DNA from: Xanthobacteraceae bacterium
GTDB lineage: Bacteria; Pseudomonadota; Alphaproteobacteria; Rhizobiales; Xanthobacteraceae
Assembly: GCA_019746135.1 (NCBI GenBank)
Contig: JAIESI010000320.1
Coordinates: 1-37,756, forward strand
Direction: 5' to 3'
Length of the DNA: 37,756 bases
The notes beneath the pieces are model-generated. The model searched no databases. It was not told the DNA's origin and was given only the letters and a program-made list of their open reading frames with translations. Within the stretch, counting starts at the first letter, position 1; every line of letters begins with the position of its first letter. Shown in pieces: positions 22,583-31,131 of this stretch. The position numbers and the translations under genes were made by a program.

Positions 22583-23344
22583 TCACTGGTCGAGGGTGGT
22601 GGGCGTCGCGGCGGCGGAACGGCGCTTGGCTTGGGTCCTTTCCCGGGCCGGTTGGGCGGCGGGTTTCGGGGTCTCTGCCTCCGGCTCGGGGGGCGGCGCG
22701 GCCTGCTGTCCGGAGCCGCCGAGGATGCGGAAAATGCCCGCCGCCTCCGGCGAGTCGTCGCGGCCGGCGACCAGCACCGGCAGGGTCGGCTCCGGCGCGG
22801 CTGCAGGCGGCTGGCCCGGCGAATTGAGGAAGGCCGCAAGGCGCTCCATCCCGGTCCGGGAGATCCGCCGCAGCACCTCGTCGTCGGCCGCGGACCAGGC
22901 GTCCTTGGCCCGGGCGTCGTGGCGGCGCGCCGCCGTCGCGCCGGGCTCCTCGCCGGTGATGCGGAGCGCCCGGCGCTTGTCGCTGTCGTAGACGTCCCAC
23001 ACCCAGGCGAACGAGGTCTTGCCGCGGTCGACCATGGCCGAGACGTAGCCGCGGATCCGGTAGGTCGCGGGGCCGCTGCGCGAGACCACCGCGACGCGGC
23101 GCGCCCCGGCCTCGTCGTTCAGCGCCGCGACCAGCTTGCGGAACACCTCGGGCGGCGGCCCGTCGATCGATTCGAAGGCGATGGTGGCGTTGCCGGGCGC
23201 GGCATTGAGCGACGCGAAGCGGGCCGCCTGCTGCGACGAGCAGCCGGCCGCGAGCGCCGCGAGCATCAGCGCGGCAACGACACCGGACAGTCGTGACAAA
23301 CGCATCGGCGCGCAGAACGCGCGCCGGACTCCACCGGACCGCAT
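22583..23344 (-). CDS. Conserved lipoprotein of unknown function
   Basis: This protein of about 253 residues has an Arg-rich start, a hydrophobic stretch LSGVVAALMLAALAAG and Cys in the lipobox AAGCSSQ, so it is a predicted lipoprotein. The folded part contains NATIAFESIDGPPPEVFRKLV, YRIRGYVSAMV, TSFAWVWDVYDSDKRRALRITG and WSAADDEVLRRISRTGMERLAAFL. This layout of a small alpha/beta domain is seen in unnamed Rhizobiales lipoproteins. From about residue 180 it becomes a Pro/Ala/Lys-rich, probably disordered tail. ATG 23344 has GGGGGTG upstream; ATG 23305 would start right at the signal peptide and cannot be excluded. The function is not known. Confidence 0.75.
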   Translation of the reverse strand: MRSGGVRRAFCAPMRLSRLSGVVAALMLAALAAGCSSQQAARFASLNAAPGNATIAFESIDGPPPEVFRKLVAALNDEAGARRVAVVSRSGPATYRIRGYVSAMVDRGKTSFAWVWDVYDSDKRRALRITGEEPGATAARRHDARAKDAWSAADDEVLRRISRTGMERLAAFLNSPGQPPAAAPEPTLPVLVAGRDDSPEAAGIFRILGGSGQQAAPPPEPEAETPKPAAQPARERTQAKRRSAAATPTTLDQ

Positions 23345-23480
23345 TGACACCCCCGGGCCCGCTGCCTTGTTGTTATGGCGACAGCCGGACCACGCCCCTG
23401 AGGCAACCGTAGCGGCAATTGCCGCGGCGGTCCACCGCGGCGCTCTGGAATCGATTGCGGCTGTGAGTCGATTTCCGCGC

Positions 23481-23586
23481 CGTCATTCCGGGGCACACGC
23501 GAAAGCGCGTGAACCCGGAATCCATAACCACTGCTGCGGAGTATGGATTCCGGGCTCGCTCGCTTCGCGAGCGCCCCGGAATGACG
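23481..23586. repeat. REPIN-like paired palindromic element
   Basis: This has the same plan as 14212-14351. CGTCATTCCGGGGC starts it at 23481. The central arms CCCGGAATCCATA (23514-23526) and TATGGATTCCGGG (23542-23554) are perfect. It ends GCCCCGGAATGACG at 23586, with a hairpin GCTCGC-TTC-GCGAGC inside unit 2. It lies between the start of the lipoprotein gene and the end of pgeF. Confidence 0.85.
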
Positions 23587-23601
23587 GCGGAGAGACTGGC
23601 G

Positions 23602-24369
23602 TCAGCCTTCGATCGCGATCGCGTTGATGTGGCGCCCGTAGTCGGGCTCCTTGCGATGCGTGGCGCGACGATAGGAATAGAACTGCGCCTCGTCGGCATA
23701 GGTGCAGAGCGCGAGATCCTCCACCTGAGCGACGCCGGCGCGCCTCAGCCGGTCGACCACGTAGCGCGGCAGGTCGAACATCGCATGGCCGTCGCGCGCG
23801 GCCGGCGTGAAGTATTGGGCGTTGTCCTGGTCGGCGTCGAGGAAGCGGTCGATCAGGTCTTTGCCGACTTCATAGTTGGGCTGGCTGATCATCGGGCCCG
23901 CTGCGGCGGCAATCCGCTCGCGCTTTGCGCCGAGCTTCTCCATCGCGGCGATCGTCGCTTCGAGCACGCCGGTGAACGCGCCGCGCCAGCCGGCATGGGC
24001 GGCGCCGATCACGCGCGCGTCAGGATCGGCGAACAGCACCGGCCCGCAATCGGCGGTGCCGATGCCGATGCCGAGCCCCGGCCTCCTGGTCACGATGGCA
24101 TCGGCGCGCGGCCGGTCGGCTGCGGGCCACGGCGCATCGGCGACAACGACGTTCGGCGAATGGATCTGATAGACGCTGAGAAAGTTCTCCGGCCGCACGC
24201 CGATCGCCGCCGCCATCCGCGCCCGGTTCTCGGCAACTTTCACCGGCGAATCGTCCGAGCCGATCCCGCCGTTCAGGCTTTCATAGAGGCCGTCGGATAC
24301 GCCGCCGGCGCGCGTGAAGAAGGCGTGGCGGATGCCGGGCAGGGCGGACAGCGAGCGCGCTTGCAGCAT
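23602..24369 (-). CDS. pgeF: Peptidoglycan editing factor / laccase-domain protein
   Basis: This is a multicopper-laccase-domain protein (YfiH/YlmD/DUF152 family). Members have purine-nucleoside phosphorylase or deaminase-like activity, and in E. coli YfiH acts on wrongly built UDP-MurNAc-L-Ser to keep peptidoglycan correct. The 255 residues carry the zinc-site triad: His70 in YQIHSP, Cys108 in TADCGPVLFAD and His125 in AHAGWRG. Also seen are FTRAGGVSDGLYESLN near the start and TYADEAQFYSYRRATH near the end. ATG 24369 was chosen because similarity begins there, although its ribosome-binding site is weak. In related genomes it usually follows the DUF185 methyltransferase and lgt; here 3.4 kb separates them. 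Confidence 0.92.
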   Translation of the reverse strand: MLQARSLSALPGIRHAFFTRAGGVSDGLYESLNGGIGSDDSPVKVAENRARMAAAIGVRPENFLSVYQIHSPNVVVADAPWPAADRPRADAIVTRRPGLGIGIGTADCGPVLFADPDARVIGAAHAGWRGAFTGVLEATIAAMEKLGAKRERIAAAAGPMISQPNYEVGKDLIDRFLDADQDNAQYFTPAARDGHAMFDLPRYVVDRLRRAGVAQVEDLALCTYADEAQFYSYRRATHRKEPDYGRHINAIAIEG

Positions 24370-24489
24370 GCGGGTTCCGGCTAGGCAGTTCTGACGCAGA
24401 TCAATGATGGCGTTTTGGTTCTGTGGCAATGGAAAACCATCGTTGGATGAACTGAAGCCTTCGCAACAGCCAAATCGTGGTCGATTCGA

Positions 24490-25197
24490 TCAGCTTCCAC
24501 GCACAGCGGGCGCAGACATCACGGCCTTGGCGAATCCCGGCTCGGAGAAGACGATCGTGCCATCTGGCAGACCCAGAATACGGTCGATTGCGATTCCCTG
24601 TTGGCGCAGGCGCTCGTCGAGCGCGGCCGCCGCTTCTTCGGCGTGCGACGTACCGGACGCTTCGATGGCGCGCGCCACTGCGTCGTGCGTCGAGGCGCCG
24701 AGTTGCATGATGATCTCGGCAGTCGTCGCCGGATCGTCGATGCGGAACCGGCCCTCAGCCTTCCCCTGCGCTAGAATAGTGGTGAAGAGTGGCAGCATGA
24801 CCTTGCCCACCGCCCTGTTGAGGCGGTGGTAAAGCACGATGTTCTCGGGCTTGAAAACAGTATCAAAGGCGGCACGGATCGCCGTAGCATCCTCCACCTT
24901 GAAGCGACGGGCTTGTGAGAGAGCCGCGTTCATGCGGGCTACGGCGTCAAGCCCCGCTTCGTCGAGGGTCGGCTGAAGGCGCACCACGGCTTCGGCCGCC
25001 ATCCGTTCGCCCAGCGCTTCGAGCAGATCCTCTTTGGCGGCGAAGTGGTGATAGAAGCCGCCCTTGGACACGCCCGCCCGTTCCATGATGTCGGCGACGG
25101 TGGTCGCCTCATAGCCCTTGCTGAAGAACAGAGCCTGCGCGCTATCGAGCAGCTCGCCGCGCCGGATATCGGCCTTCTTCTTCACCCATCCAGCCAT
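24490..25197 (-). CDS. TetR/AcrR-family repressor of the divergent ABC exporter
   Basis: This 235-residue TetR protein has DNA-binding helices ADIRRGELLDSAQALFFSKG and TTVADIMERAGVSKGGFYHHF followed by AAKEDLLEALGERM, a classical layout. The C-terminal domain is the ligand/dimer part (FKPENIVLYHRLNRAVGKV, ATTAEIIMQLGASTHDAVARAI). ATG 25197 has GGAAG upstream. It is divergent from the ABC genes starting at 25300, and a 17-bp palindrome at 25213-25229 overlaps promoters in both directions. This is the usual arrangement of a self-controlled repressor that lifts when the exporter's substrate is present. Codon use looks slightly less GC-rich than the neighbours. The inducer is unknown. Confidence 0.9.
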   Translation of the reverse strand: MAGWVKKKADIRRGELLDSAQALFFSKGYEATTVADIMERAGVSKGGFYHHFAAKEDLLEALGERMAAEAVVRLQPTLDEAGLDAVARMNAALSQARRFKVEDATAIRAAFDTVFKPENIVLYHRLNRAVGKVMLPLFTTILAQGKAEGRFRIDDPATTAEIIMQLGASTHDAVARAIEASGTSHAEEAAAALDERLRQQGIAIDRILGLPDGTIVFSEPGFAKAVMSAPAVRGS

Positions 25198-25209
25198 GAG
25201 TTCTTCCAC

Positions 25210-25238
25210 TTGAAACCGACCGTCGGTTTGAATTATAG
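25210..25238 (+). promoter_or_regulatory. Putative promoter of the ABC exporter genes
   Basis: TTGAAA (25210-25215) is followed after 17 bases by TTATAG (25233-25238). The palindrome at 25213-25229 fills the spacer, so a bound repressor would block RNA polymerase. Confidence 0.5.
25213..25229. promoter_or_regulatory. TetR-type operator palindrome
   Basis: AAACCGAC-C-GTCGGTTT is a perfect 8-bp inverted repeat around one base, with partly matching flanks (TTG...GAA). Its position between the tetR gene and the ABC genes and its fit with both promoters make it the likely binding site of the product of 24490-25197. Confidence 0.8.
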
Positions 25239-25260
25239 AGATCGATAATCCGCGGCGCAA
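25232..25260 (-). promoter_or_regulatory. Putative promoter of the tetR gene
   Basis: On the minus strand, TTGCGC (25255-25260) stands 17 bases from a perfect TATAAT (25232-25237). Transcription would start near 25225, inside the operator, consistent with autorepression. Confidence 0.55.
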
Positions 25261-25299
25261 ATCTCCGACGCGGGGAGCTTACCCGCAAAGGAGTTCCCA

Positions 25300-26223
25300 A
25301 TGGCTGCGGCAGCATCGTCGGAGCAACGGCACCTCTGGGAGGCAGCGTCGTGCACCATCCGCGTCGAAGATTTGGCCTTCCGCTACCACGGACAGGATAG
25401 GCCTGCCGTCGACGGCGTGAGCTTCTCAGTCACGCGCGGAGAGATCTTCGGCCTGCTCGGCCCTTCGGGGGCAGGCAAGAGTACCTTGCAGAGGCTGTTG
25501 ACGCGCCAGCAGCGGCGTTTCGACGGCACCGTCGAAGTGCTCGGCAAGCCGCTTGCAGCCTGGGGGCAGGATTATTTCGAGATCATCGGCGTCGGGTTCG
25601 AATTGCCCAATCACTACGTCAAGTTCACTGCGGTCGAGAACCTCGGGTTCTTTGCATCCCTCTACACGCGGAAGAGCCGCGATCCGCTGGAATTGCTGGC
25701 GCTGGTCGGGCTTGAGAACGCTGCGCACAAGAAGGTGGAAACCTTCTCCAAAGGCATGCGCATGCGCCTCAGCTTCGTGCGCGCGATCCAGCACGATCCC
25801 GAAATCCTGTTCCTCGACGAGCCGACGGCCGGCCTCGATCCGGTCAACGCCCGCACCATTAAACGCATGATCGCGGACCTCCGCGACGCGGGTAAGACGA
25901 TCGTGCTCACCACGCACAACATGAACGATGTCGACCAGCTTTGTGACCGCGTTTCCTTCATGGTCGCCGGACGGTTCGCGGCACTCGATGCACCCGAGGC
26001 GCTCAAGGCGAAATACGGTCGGCGCACCGTCCGGATCACCCACGGCCGCGACCGGGTTGAGACCGAGGAATTTCCGCTCGAAGGACTCGCTGACCATGCA
26101 CAGTTCCATGCGATCCTCAGGGCAGGCGCCGTGCGCACGTTGCATAGCCAGGAAGCAAGCCTCGACCAGGTATTCAGCGACGTGACCGGCGCTTCGCTCG
26201 GCCTTGCGGAGGAAGCAGCGTGA
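25300..26223 (+). CDS. ABC transporter ATP-binding protein (ABC-2/drug-export type)
   Basis: This 307-residue nucleotide-binding subunit powers the two permeases that follow. Walker A is GPSGAGKS (54-61) and Walker B with catalytic Glu is ILFLDEPTAGLDP (Glu174). The signature is FSKGMRMRLSF in place of LSGGQ, as usual for export systems of this class. The H-loop is TTHNMNDVDQLCDR (His206). The Q-loop position reads GVGFELPN with Glu101 where Gln is common. A C-terminal extension of about 70 residues after the ATPase core is typical of drug and lantibiotic exporters. ATG 25300 has AAGGAG. Its stop overlaps the next gene's GTG by three bases. Confidence 0.93.
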   Translation: MAAAASSEQRHLWEAASCTIRVEDLAFRYHGQDRPAVDGVSFSVTRGEIFGLLGPSGAGKSTLQRLLTRQQRRFDGTVEVLGKPLAAWGQDYFEIIGVGFELPNHYVKFTAVENLGFFASLYTRKSRDPLELLALVGLENAAHKKVETFSKGMRMRLSFVRAIQHDPEILFLDEPTAGLDPVNARTIKRMIADLRDAGKTIVLTTHNMNDVDQLCDRVSFMVAGRFAALDAPEALKAKYGRRTVRITHGRDRVETEEFPLEGLADHAQFHAILRAGAVRTLHSQEASLDQVFSDVTGASLGLAEEAA

Positions 26224-26948
26224 ACGCGGCACTCCTCTTGCGGTTGATGCTCTGGGACGTCCGCGTGCAGGCCCGGGAGCGCATCTATTTCTTCACGGCC
26301 GTCACGACCGGCGTATTTGCGGTCGCGGTGGCGCTTTTGCCGGACAATGCGCCGGCTACGGTGATCACCGGGATTCTCTATCTCGACCCGGCCGTTGTGG
26401 GTGCCGGATTCGTCGCGGGCCTGGTGCTGCTCGAGCGATCGCAGAACACGCCGCCCGTGCTCGCCGTCACGCCTGCTTCGCCCGCTGACTATGTCATTTC
26501 AAAACTCATGACCTTCGCGGTGCTGACCATTGCAGGGGGGCTCGCCATTGTCACCGTCGCTACTTGGCCGCCCTCAACGGGCCTGTTGCTGCGGATGGCG
26601 TTGGCGCTCACCTTTACCGGCGTTCTTGGTGTGCTCGGCGGCCTGGTCATGGTCGCAACGGCCAATTCGCTGAACCATCTCATTGCGCGCGCCTTTCCGG
26701 TTTCCGTCGTGCTGTATCTGCCCTTTCTCGTGCACTTCGGAGCTATCGAAGGCTGGCTCGCCTGGCTGCTGTTCGGGATCAATCCTGGGCACGCCATGCT
26801 GCGAGCGCTGCTCTGGGCAGCCGATCCGTCCGCCGTCACCCTCGTCGAGATGATCTACGCCTTCGGCTATATGGCTTTTCTGAGCACTGTCCTCTTTCGC
26901 TGGGCGCTCGCGCTGCACGCCCGTACGATCGGCCATGTGGGCAGCTAG
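26220..26948 (+). CDS. ABC transporter permease subunit 1 (fluoroquinolone-export-like)
   Basis: This 242-residue membrane protein has six likely helices (about 22-40, 50-71, 97-115, 125-147, 160-182, 211-232). With its partners it resembles three-gene exporters such as mycobacterial Rv2686c-Rv2688c, reported to pump fluoroquinolones, but the similarity is recalled and not computed. The LERSQNTPPVLAVTPASPADYVISK loop between helices 2 and 3 is the cytosolic coupling segment common in ABC-2 permeases. The GTG start at 26220 overlaps the ATPase stop, showing coupled translation. The substrate is unknown. Confidence 0.83.
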   Translation: MNAALLLRLMLWDVRVQARERIYFFTAVTTGVFAVAVALLPDNAPATVITGILYLDPAVVGAGFVAGLVLLERSQNTPPVLAVTPASPADYVISKLMTFAVLTIAGGLAIVTVATWPPSTGLLLRMALALTFTGVLGVLGGLVMVATANSLNHLIARAFPVSVVLYLPFLVHFGAIEGWLAWLLFGINPGHAMLRALLWAADPSAVTLVEMIYAFGYMAFLSTVLFRWALALHARTIGHVGS

Positions 26949-26958
26949 GAAGCCTGCC

Positions 26959-27669
26959 ATGTCTCCGTTTCTGAGCCTGGCCACCCACGATCTCGCCAGC
27001 ATCCGGCGCGATCAGGTGCTGCGCAACGTCATCGGGCTGATGTTGCTGATGGTGGCCATCGCCGCCGTCGTGCGCGCCTTCGGCTATTTCCCCGATTGGT
27101 GGATCAATATCCAGCTCGTGCTGTTGCTCGGCTATATGCCTGGCGTGGGCTACCTCTCTGCGGTGCTGATCGTCGATGAGATGGATAGCGGCGTCGAGCG
27201 GGCGCTCCGTGTCTCGCCCCTGCGACGGAGCCATGCACTCGCCGTGCGCATGGCGATGTGCGTTCTCTTCGTCCTGTCCTACGGGCTTGTAATGGTGTTG
27301 GTGACGCGCATGATTGCGCTGCCGCTCATGCAGTGGCTGCCGCCGCTGCTGGCGTTGTCGCTCGCCAGCGTCTGGACCACAATCACTGTGCCGGCGCTAT
27401 CACGCGACAAGGTGCAGGCGCTCGGTCTGTTCAAGGCCCTCAACCTCTATGTGCAGATCGCCACGCTCTATCTCTTCATCCCGCAAGACACGTGGTATGC
27501 GCAGCTCCTGCTGGCATCCCCCGCCACCTGGTCCGTGAAGTCGATCCTGGCCTTTGTCGATGGGTCGACAGCCGCCGGATATCTTTGGGCGTCGGGTGGC
27601 ATTGTCTTTTGGGTTCTGCTTATCACGATGTCGGTCGCAGTGTTTCAGCGTTGGCAGGATCGCACCTGA
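26959..27669 (+). CDS. ABC transporter permease subunit 2
   Basis: This 236-residue second membrane subunit has about six helices (22-40, 52-72, 98-118, 127-146, 160-175, 208-229). The cytosolic loop VDEMDSGVERALRVSPLRRSHALAVR matches the coupling region of permease 1 and of ABC-2 exporters. ATG 26959 has AGGA upstream and lies ten bases after the preceding stop. It is the last gene of the cassette and converges on the DUF185 methyltransferase after a 161-base gap with no clear terminator. Presumably a heterodimer with the product of 26220-26948 forms the pore. Confidence 0.83.
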   Translation: MSPFLSLATHDLASIRRDQVLRNVIGLMLLMVAIAAVVRAFGYFPDWWINIQLVLLLGYMPGVGYLSAVLIVDEMDSGVERALRVSPLRRSHALAVRMAMCVLFVLSYGLVMVLVTRMIALPLMQWLPPLLALSLASVWTTITVPALSRDKVQALGLFKALNLYVQIATLYLFIPQDTWYAQLLLASPATWSVKSILAFVDGSTAAGYLWASGGIVFWVLLITMSVAVFQRWQDRT

Positions 27670-27830
27670 TGCACGCGGACGGTCGACAAGGCTGGCCAGC
27701 ACACAAGTGCATCTCGTTGTGAACACCGAATGTCGCCGAGCACAACCATTCCTACGACACCAAGTCGGTCGGCGCGACAGGCATGGTCGGTCGCAGGAAG
27801 GCAAAGATTCGGCGGGATTTGGCGCCGCAC

Positions 27831-28940
27831 TCAGGATTCGAAGCCCGGCATCGGACCCGAATTCGGCACCAGGTCCGGATGGCTGATGGCGATCGCCTTG
27901 AACAGCTTGCCCATGCCGGTGCGGTTTTCGCCCAGGAGCCGCTTGCAGGCCTCGTCGATCTCGTTGGCCTTCTCCGGCGAAGCATAGGCCTTCAGCGCCG
28001 CGGCGCGCTTGTCGATGCCGAGGTTGCGCAACAGCCGCGCCTGATCGACCGGACCGTGAATCCGCGCCCCCATGCTTTCGGCGGCGAGCAAGATCGCCTC
28101 GAAGTCGACATGCGCGGTGAGATCGACCTCGCCGGGCGACGTGAGCGGATCGACGAAGCTGTGCCCGCCGACCGCCTGCAAGGTCTCGCCGGCCGCGCTC
28201 TTGGTGTGGCCGTAGTCGACGATCAGCGCCGCGCCGCCCTGGCGCACGACGCGCTGGCCGATGCCGAGCGCGAGGTTGTCGGTGCGCCATTCGTAGATCG
28301 CGCCGACCGGCGCGTCGCGCACCGCCGCGGGCACGAGCTGGTCGAACAGCGGGATCACTTCGCTCGCAATGCCGAACGTCAGGTTGTCGTTGCCGTCGAT
28401 CTCGATGACGCGCTCGTACCAGCCGTTGAACTGCTTGATCGCCTGGTTGATCGGCAGCGCGTCGAAGAACTCGTTGGCGAGGATGATCGCGGGGCCGTCC
28501 GGCACCTCCTCGAACGTCTCGTGCCACATCGACGGCACGTCGACGGTGCCGAGCGCCTGCTGCTGCTTCTCGCGGAGCTTCGGATTGACCTCGACCAGAT
28601 GCACCACGATCGCCGCGCGGAACGCCGGCACCGCCTGCGCCGCGCGCAACGCGTCGAGCATCATGGTGCCGCGGCCCGGCCCGAGCTCGACCAGCCGGAC
28701 GTTTTCCGGCTGGCCCATCTGCTGCCATGCCGAGGCGGCCCACAGCCCGACCAGCTCGCCGAACACCTGGCTCATCTCGGGCGAGGTGATGAAATCGCCG
28801 GCCACGCCGAACGGGTCGCGGGTCGTGTAGTAGCCGTGGTCGGGATGGGTGAGGCAGAGCGTCATGAACTGCCGCACCGGCATCGGGCCGGCGAGCCTGA
28901 TGCGCTTTCGGATTTCGATCTCGAGCGGCGACTGCGCCAT
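27831..28940 (-). CDS. SAM-dependent methyltransferase, DUF185/MidA (NDUFAF7) family
   Basis: The 369-residue class I methyltransferase carries HPDHGYYTTRDPFGVAGDF and ITSPEMSQVFGELVG (about 32-65), the SAM loop VELGPGRGT (84-92), LVEVNPKLREKQ and ANEFFDALPINQ. The mitochondrial relative NDUFAF7 methylates an arginine of the complex I subunit NDUFS2 during assembly. A similar role on bacterial NuoD/NuoCD is possible but not shown by the sequence. ATG 28940 has a GGAGCGG site. It starts 19 bases after the lgt stop on the same strand, so it is in the lgt operon. pgeF, its usual next gene, lies beyond the ABC cassette. Confidence 0.9.
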   Translation of the reverse strand: MAQSPLEIEIRKRIRLAGPMPVRQFMTLCLTHPDHGYYTTRDPFGVAGDFITSPEMSQVFGELVGLWAASAWQQMGQPENVRLVELGPGRGTMMLDALRAAQAVPAFRAAIVVHLVEVNPKLREKQQQALGTVDVPSMWHETFEEVPDGPAIILANEFFDALPINQAIKQFNGWYERVIEIDGNDNLTFGIASEVIPLFDQLVPAAVRDAPVGAIYEWRTDNLALGIGQRVVRQGGAALIVDYGHTKSAAGETLQAVGGHSFVDPLTSPGEVDLTAHVDFEAILLAAESMGARIHGPVDQARLLRNLGIDKRAAALKAYASPEKANEIDEACKRLLGENRTGMGKLFKAIAISHPDLVPNSGPMPGFES

Positions 28941-28959
28941 GATCCGCTCCCGCGCTGGC

Positions 28960-29787
28960 TCAGGCCGGCTGCCGCAGCGCCGGACGCTTCATCGCCGCGG
29001 CGATGAAGGCGAAGCCCGTGAGCATCAGCGGCACCGACAGCAGCATGCCCATGGTCAGTCCACCCCAGAGGAAGCCCAGTTGCGGATCGGGCTCGCGGAA
29101 AAATTCGCAGATGATCCGCGCGATCGAATAGCCGACGGCAAACAGGCCGATCACCAGGCCCGGCCGCTTGAGCGCGCCGGCCCGCATGCAGAACCAGAGC
29201 ACCACGCCCAGCACCAGCCCTTCCAGGGCCGCCTCGTAGAGCTGGCTCGGATGCCGCGGCAGCGGTCCGGCATGCGGAAACACCATAGCCCACGGCACGT
29301 CGCTGGTGCGACCCCAAAGCTCGCCGTTGATGAAGTTGGCGATGCGGCCGAGCAGCAGGCCGATGGTGCCGGCGGCGCAGGTGAGATCGCCGAGCGACAG
29401 GATCGAGATACCGCGGCTCCTGGCGAACAGCACGACGGCGAGCACGCAGCCGATGAAGCCGCCGTGGAACGACATGCCGCCCTGCCAGAGCTGAAACACC
29501 TCGAGCGGGTGCTCGAGGAAATGCGCGGGATTGTAGAACAGCACATAGCCGGTGCGGCCGCCGAGGATGATGCCGAGCGTCACCCACAGCACGAAGTCGT
29601 CGAAGTCGGTGGCAGTGAGCGGCGCAGGTCCGCCCCACAGCCGCTCGTTCTGAATGAGCCTCCGCGCATAGAACCAGCCGAGCAGGATGCCGGCGATATA
29701 GGACAGCGCGTACCAGCGGATCGCGAACGGGCCGATCGAGACCAGGATGGGGTCGAAGGCCGGAAACGGCAGGACGAGGAAGGGCAT
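28960..29787 (-). CDS. lgt: Prolipoprotein diacylglyceryl transferase
   Basis: Lgt is an inner-membrane enzyme that moves diacylglycerol from phosphatidylglycerol onto the lipobox cysteine of prolipoproteins, the first step of lipoprotein maturation. The 275 residues have about seven helices. Features are [46 protein letters not shown] (His108), the Lgt signature [14 protein letters not shown] (147-160) and [12 protein letters not shown] 29787 fits the usual N-terminus ([14 protein letters not shown]) though its ribosome-binding site is weak. Substrates would include the two lipoproteins in this window. Confidence 0.95.
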   Translation of the reverse strand: MPFLVLPFPAFDPILVSIGPFAIRWYALSYIAGILLGWFYARRLIQNERLWGGPAPLTATDFDDFVLWVTLGIILGGRTGYVLFYNPAHFLEHPLEVFQLWQGGMSFHGGFIGCVLAVVLFARSRGISILSLGDLTCAAGTIGLLLGRIANFINGELWGRTSDVPWAMVFPHAGPLPRHPSQLYEAALEGLVLGVVLWFCMRAGALKRPGLVIGLFAVGYSIARIICEFFREPDPQLGFLWGGLTMGMLLSVPLMLTGFAFIAAAMKRPALRQPA

Positions 29788-29869
29788 CGATGAGGTTCGC
29801 CAGCGCTGATGCCGGGAAATGGCCAACCCCTGATGCAGCGAGGAACGCGGCGAAGTCAAGGCGCGAGAA

Positions 29870-30940
29870 CTACCGCCCCGCCGATTGTGCGGCCATCGCG
29901 CTGGCCGGCGCGGCGGCCAAAGTGGCGGCTGTCGCCGCCGTCTGCGGCTGTGTCGCGGCCTTGGCGGCCAGCCGCTTCTGGACCTGCACGTAAAGTTCGC
30001 GCGCGATCTCGTCGGTGCTGGCGCCACGGATGCAGCCTGCGGCGGTGGTCCGCGAATAGGCCACCACACCGTGACGGTCGTCGTCCGTCGCCTGCACCAG
30101 GATCTGCTCGGCCTGTCCGCCGGCCTGCCGCAGCATGCGGACGAAATTGGTCTGGGTCGGCTCGGGCACCTTCTTGTCGAGCGGATCGGTCACCACCAGG
30201 ATGCGCGCCGCGCGCCTTTGGGCGATCTCGGAAACCGCATCGGCGACGTTGAAAAATTCCGTGGCCGGATCGGCTGCCGGACGCGTGGGCCGGTCGTTCG
30301 CGAGGCGGCCGGAGCCGATCACCGCGCAGCCGACGTCGGAGCGCAGCGCCAGCATGCCGCCGACCAGGATCGAGCCGCCGGATTGTCCGATCAGGTGGAA
30401 GCCGTCGAAGCGGTGGCGCCGCTTGATCGCGTCGAGCGCCGCATTGGTGACGTTCAATTCCAGCACGCTGTGGCGGATGCGGTGGTCGCCGGATGAGCCG
30501 TCGAGGCCGGGGCGCGCCAGATAGATCGCCGGGCCTTTGGTTTGCCTGGACAGGGCCTCCGCCGCCCGGACAAAGTCATCGGTGTCGATGTCCTTGTCGC
30601 GGCCGCTCGAGGTGTATTCGCCGGTTCGAAGATTGAGCTTTCCGAGCCGGTCGCCCTGCAGGAACACCGCCGGGCGCGCGCCTTCGCCGCCCGCGGTCGA
30701 CAGGTAGTAACGGATGCAGAATTCGCGGCCCATGAACTCGCGGCCCATGAACTCGCGACCCGAGCCGTTGAGCCAGACCGCCTGGGGCAGCGCCGCGCAC
30801 TGCGCCTGCGTCACGGTGATGCCGCGAATGAGGTCGGCGACCGGAATGATGTGGGCGCGGGCGGGGGCAGCCGCGCCGGGCAGCAGGAGGGCCGCGGTCA
30901 GCGTTGCCAAAATCGGATGGATTTGATCGCGGGTCGGCAT
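29870..30940 (-). CDS. Exported alpha/beta-hydrolase-like protein
   Basis: The 356-residue protein has a signal peptide ([20 protein letters not shown]) and an alpha/beta-hydrolase core. GxSxG is present as [10 protein letters not shown] with the likely nucleophile Ser187. Candidate acid and base residues are in [11 protein letters not shown] and [10 protein letters not shown]. Residues 61-74 are a perfect tandem repeat (GREFM twice, then GREF) from a 15-base duplication. The C-terminus after about 320 is Ala/Thr/Gln-rich and probably disordered. ATG 30940 precedes the signal peptide; its ribosome-binding site is weak. It is on the same strand as lgt but 82 bases upstream. Esterase or peptidase activity is possible; the substrate is unknown. 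Confidence 0.75.
   Translation of the reverse strand: MPTRDQIHPILATLTAALLLPGAAAPARAHIIPVADLIRGITVTQAQCAALPQAVWLNGSGREFMGREFMGREFCIRYYLSTAGGEGARPAVFLQGDRLGKLNLRTGEYTSSGRDKDIDTDDFVRAAEALSRQTKGPAIYLARPGLDGSSGDHRIRHSVLELNVTNAALDAIKRRHRFDGFHLIGQSGGSILVGGMLALRSDVGCAVIGSGRLANDRPTRPAADPATEFFNVADAVSEIAQRRAARILVVTDPLDKKVPEPTQTNFVRMLRQAGGQAEQILVQATDDDRHGVVAYSRTTAAGCIRGASTDEIARELYVQVQKRLAAKAATQPQTAATAATLAAAPASAMAAQSAGR
30719..30760. repeat. 15-base tandem duplication inside the hydrolase gene
   Basis: The 15-base unit read on the plus strand as CATGAACTCGCGGCC is repeated nearly exactly, with a third partial copy. It encodes [14 protein letters not shown], keeps the frame and lies just after the signal region, so copy number could vary without breaking the gene. 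Confidence 0.8.
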
Positions 30941-31131
30941 GGCGGCGTCTGCAGGCGGTTTTCACGCATCCGTTGGTCGCGGCGCCTGGTCGCCCGGTTC
31001 AATGCGGCCGCATTTTACATGCGGATTGTTGCAGCCCGTTGTTGCGGCTCTTGCAGCGCCGCCGGGCCATCGCCATTGTCTGGTGGCTCTGCCTTGGGGT
31101 TCGCCCCGTCCAAATCAGCCCGGAGACGCCG

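Noticed and set aside
25300..27669. Firm naming as a fluoroquinolone resistance pump
   Set aside because: Resemblance to Rv2686c-Rv2688c is recalled, not computed, and the substrate cannot be read from sequence.
27783..29006. 407-residue plus-strand frame
   Set aside because: Antisense to the DUF185 methyltransferase and its junction; no motif.
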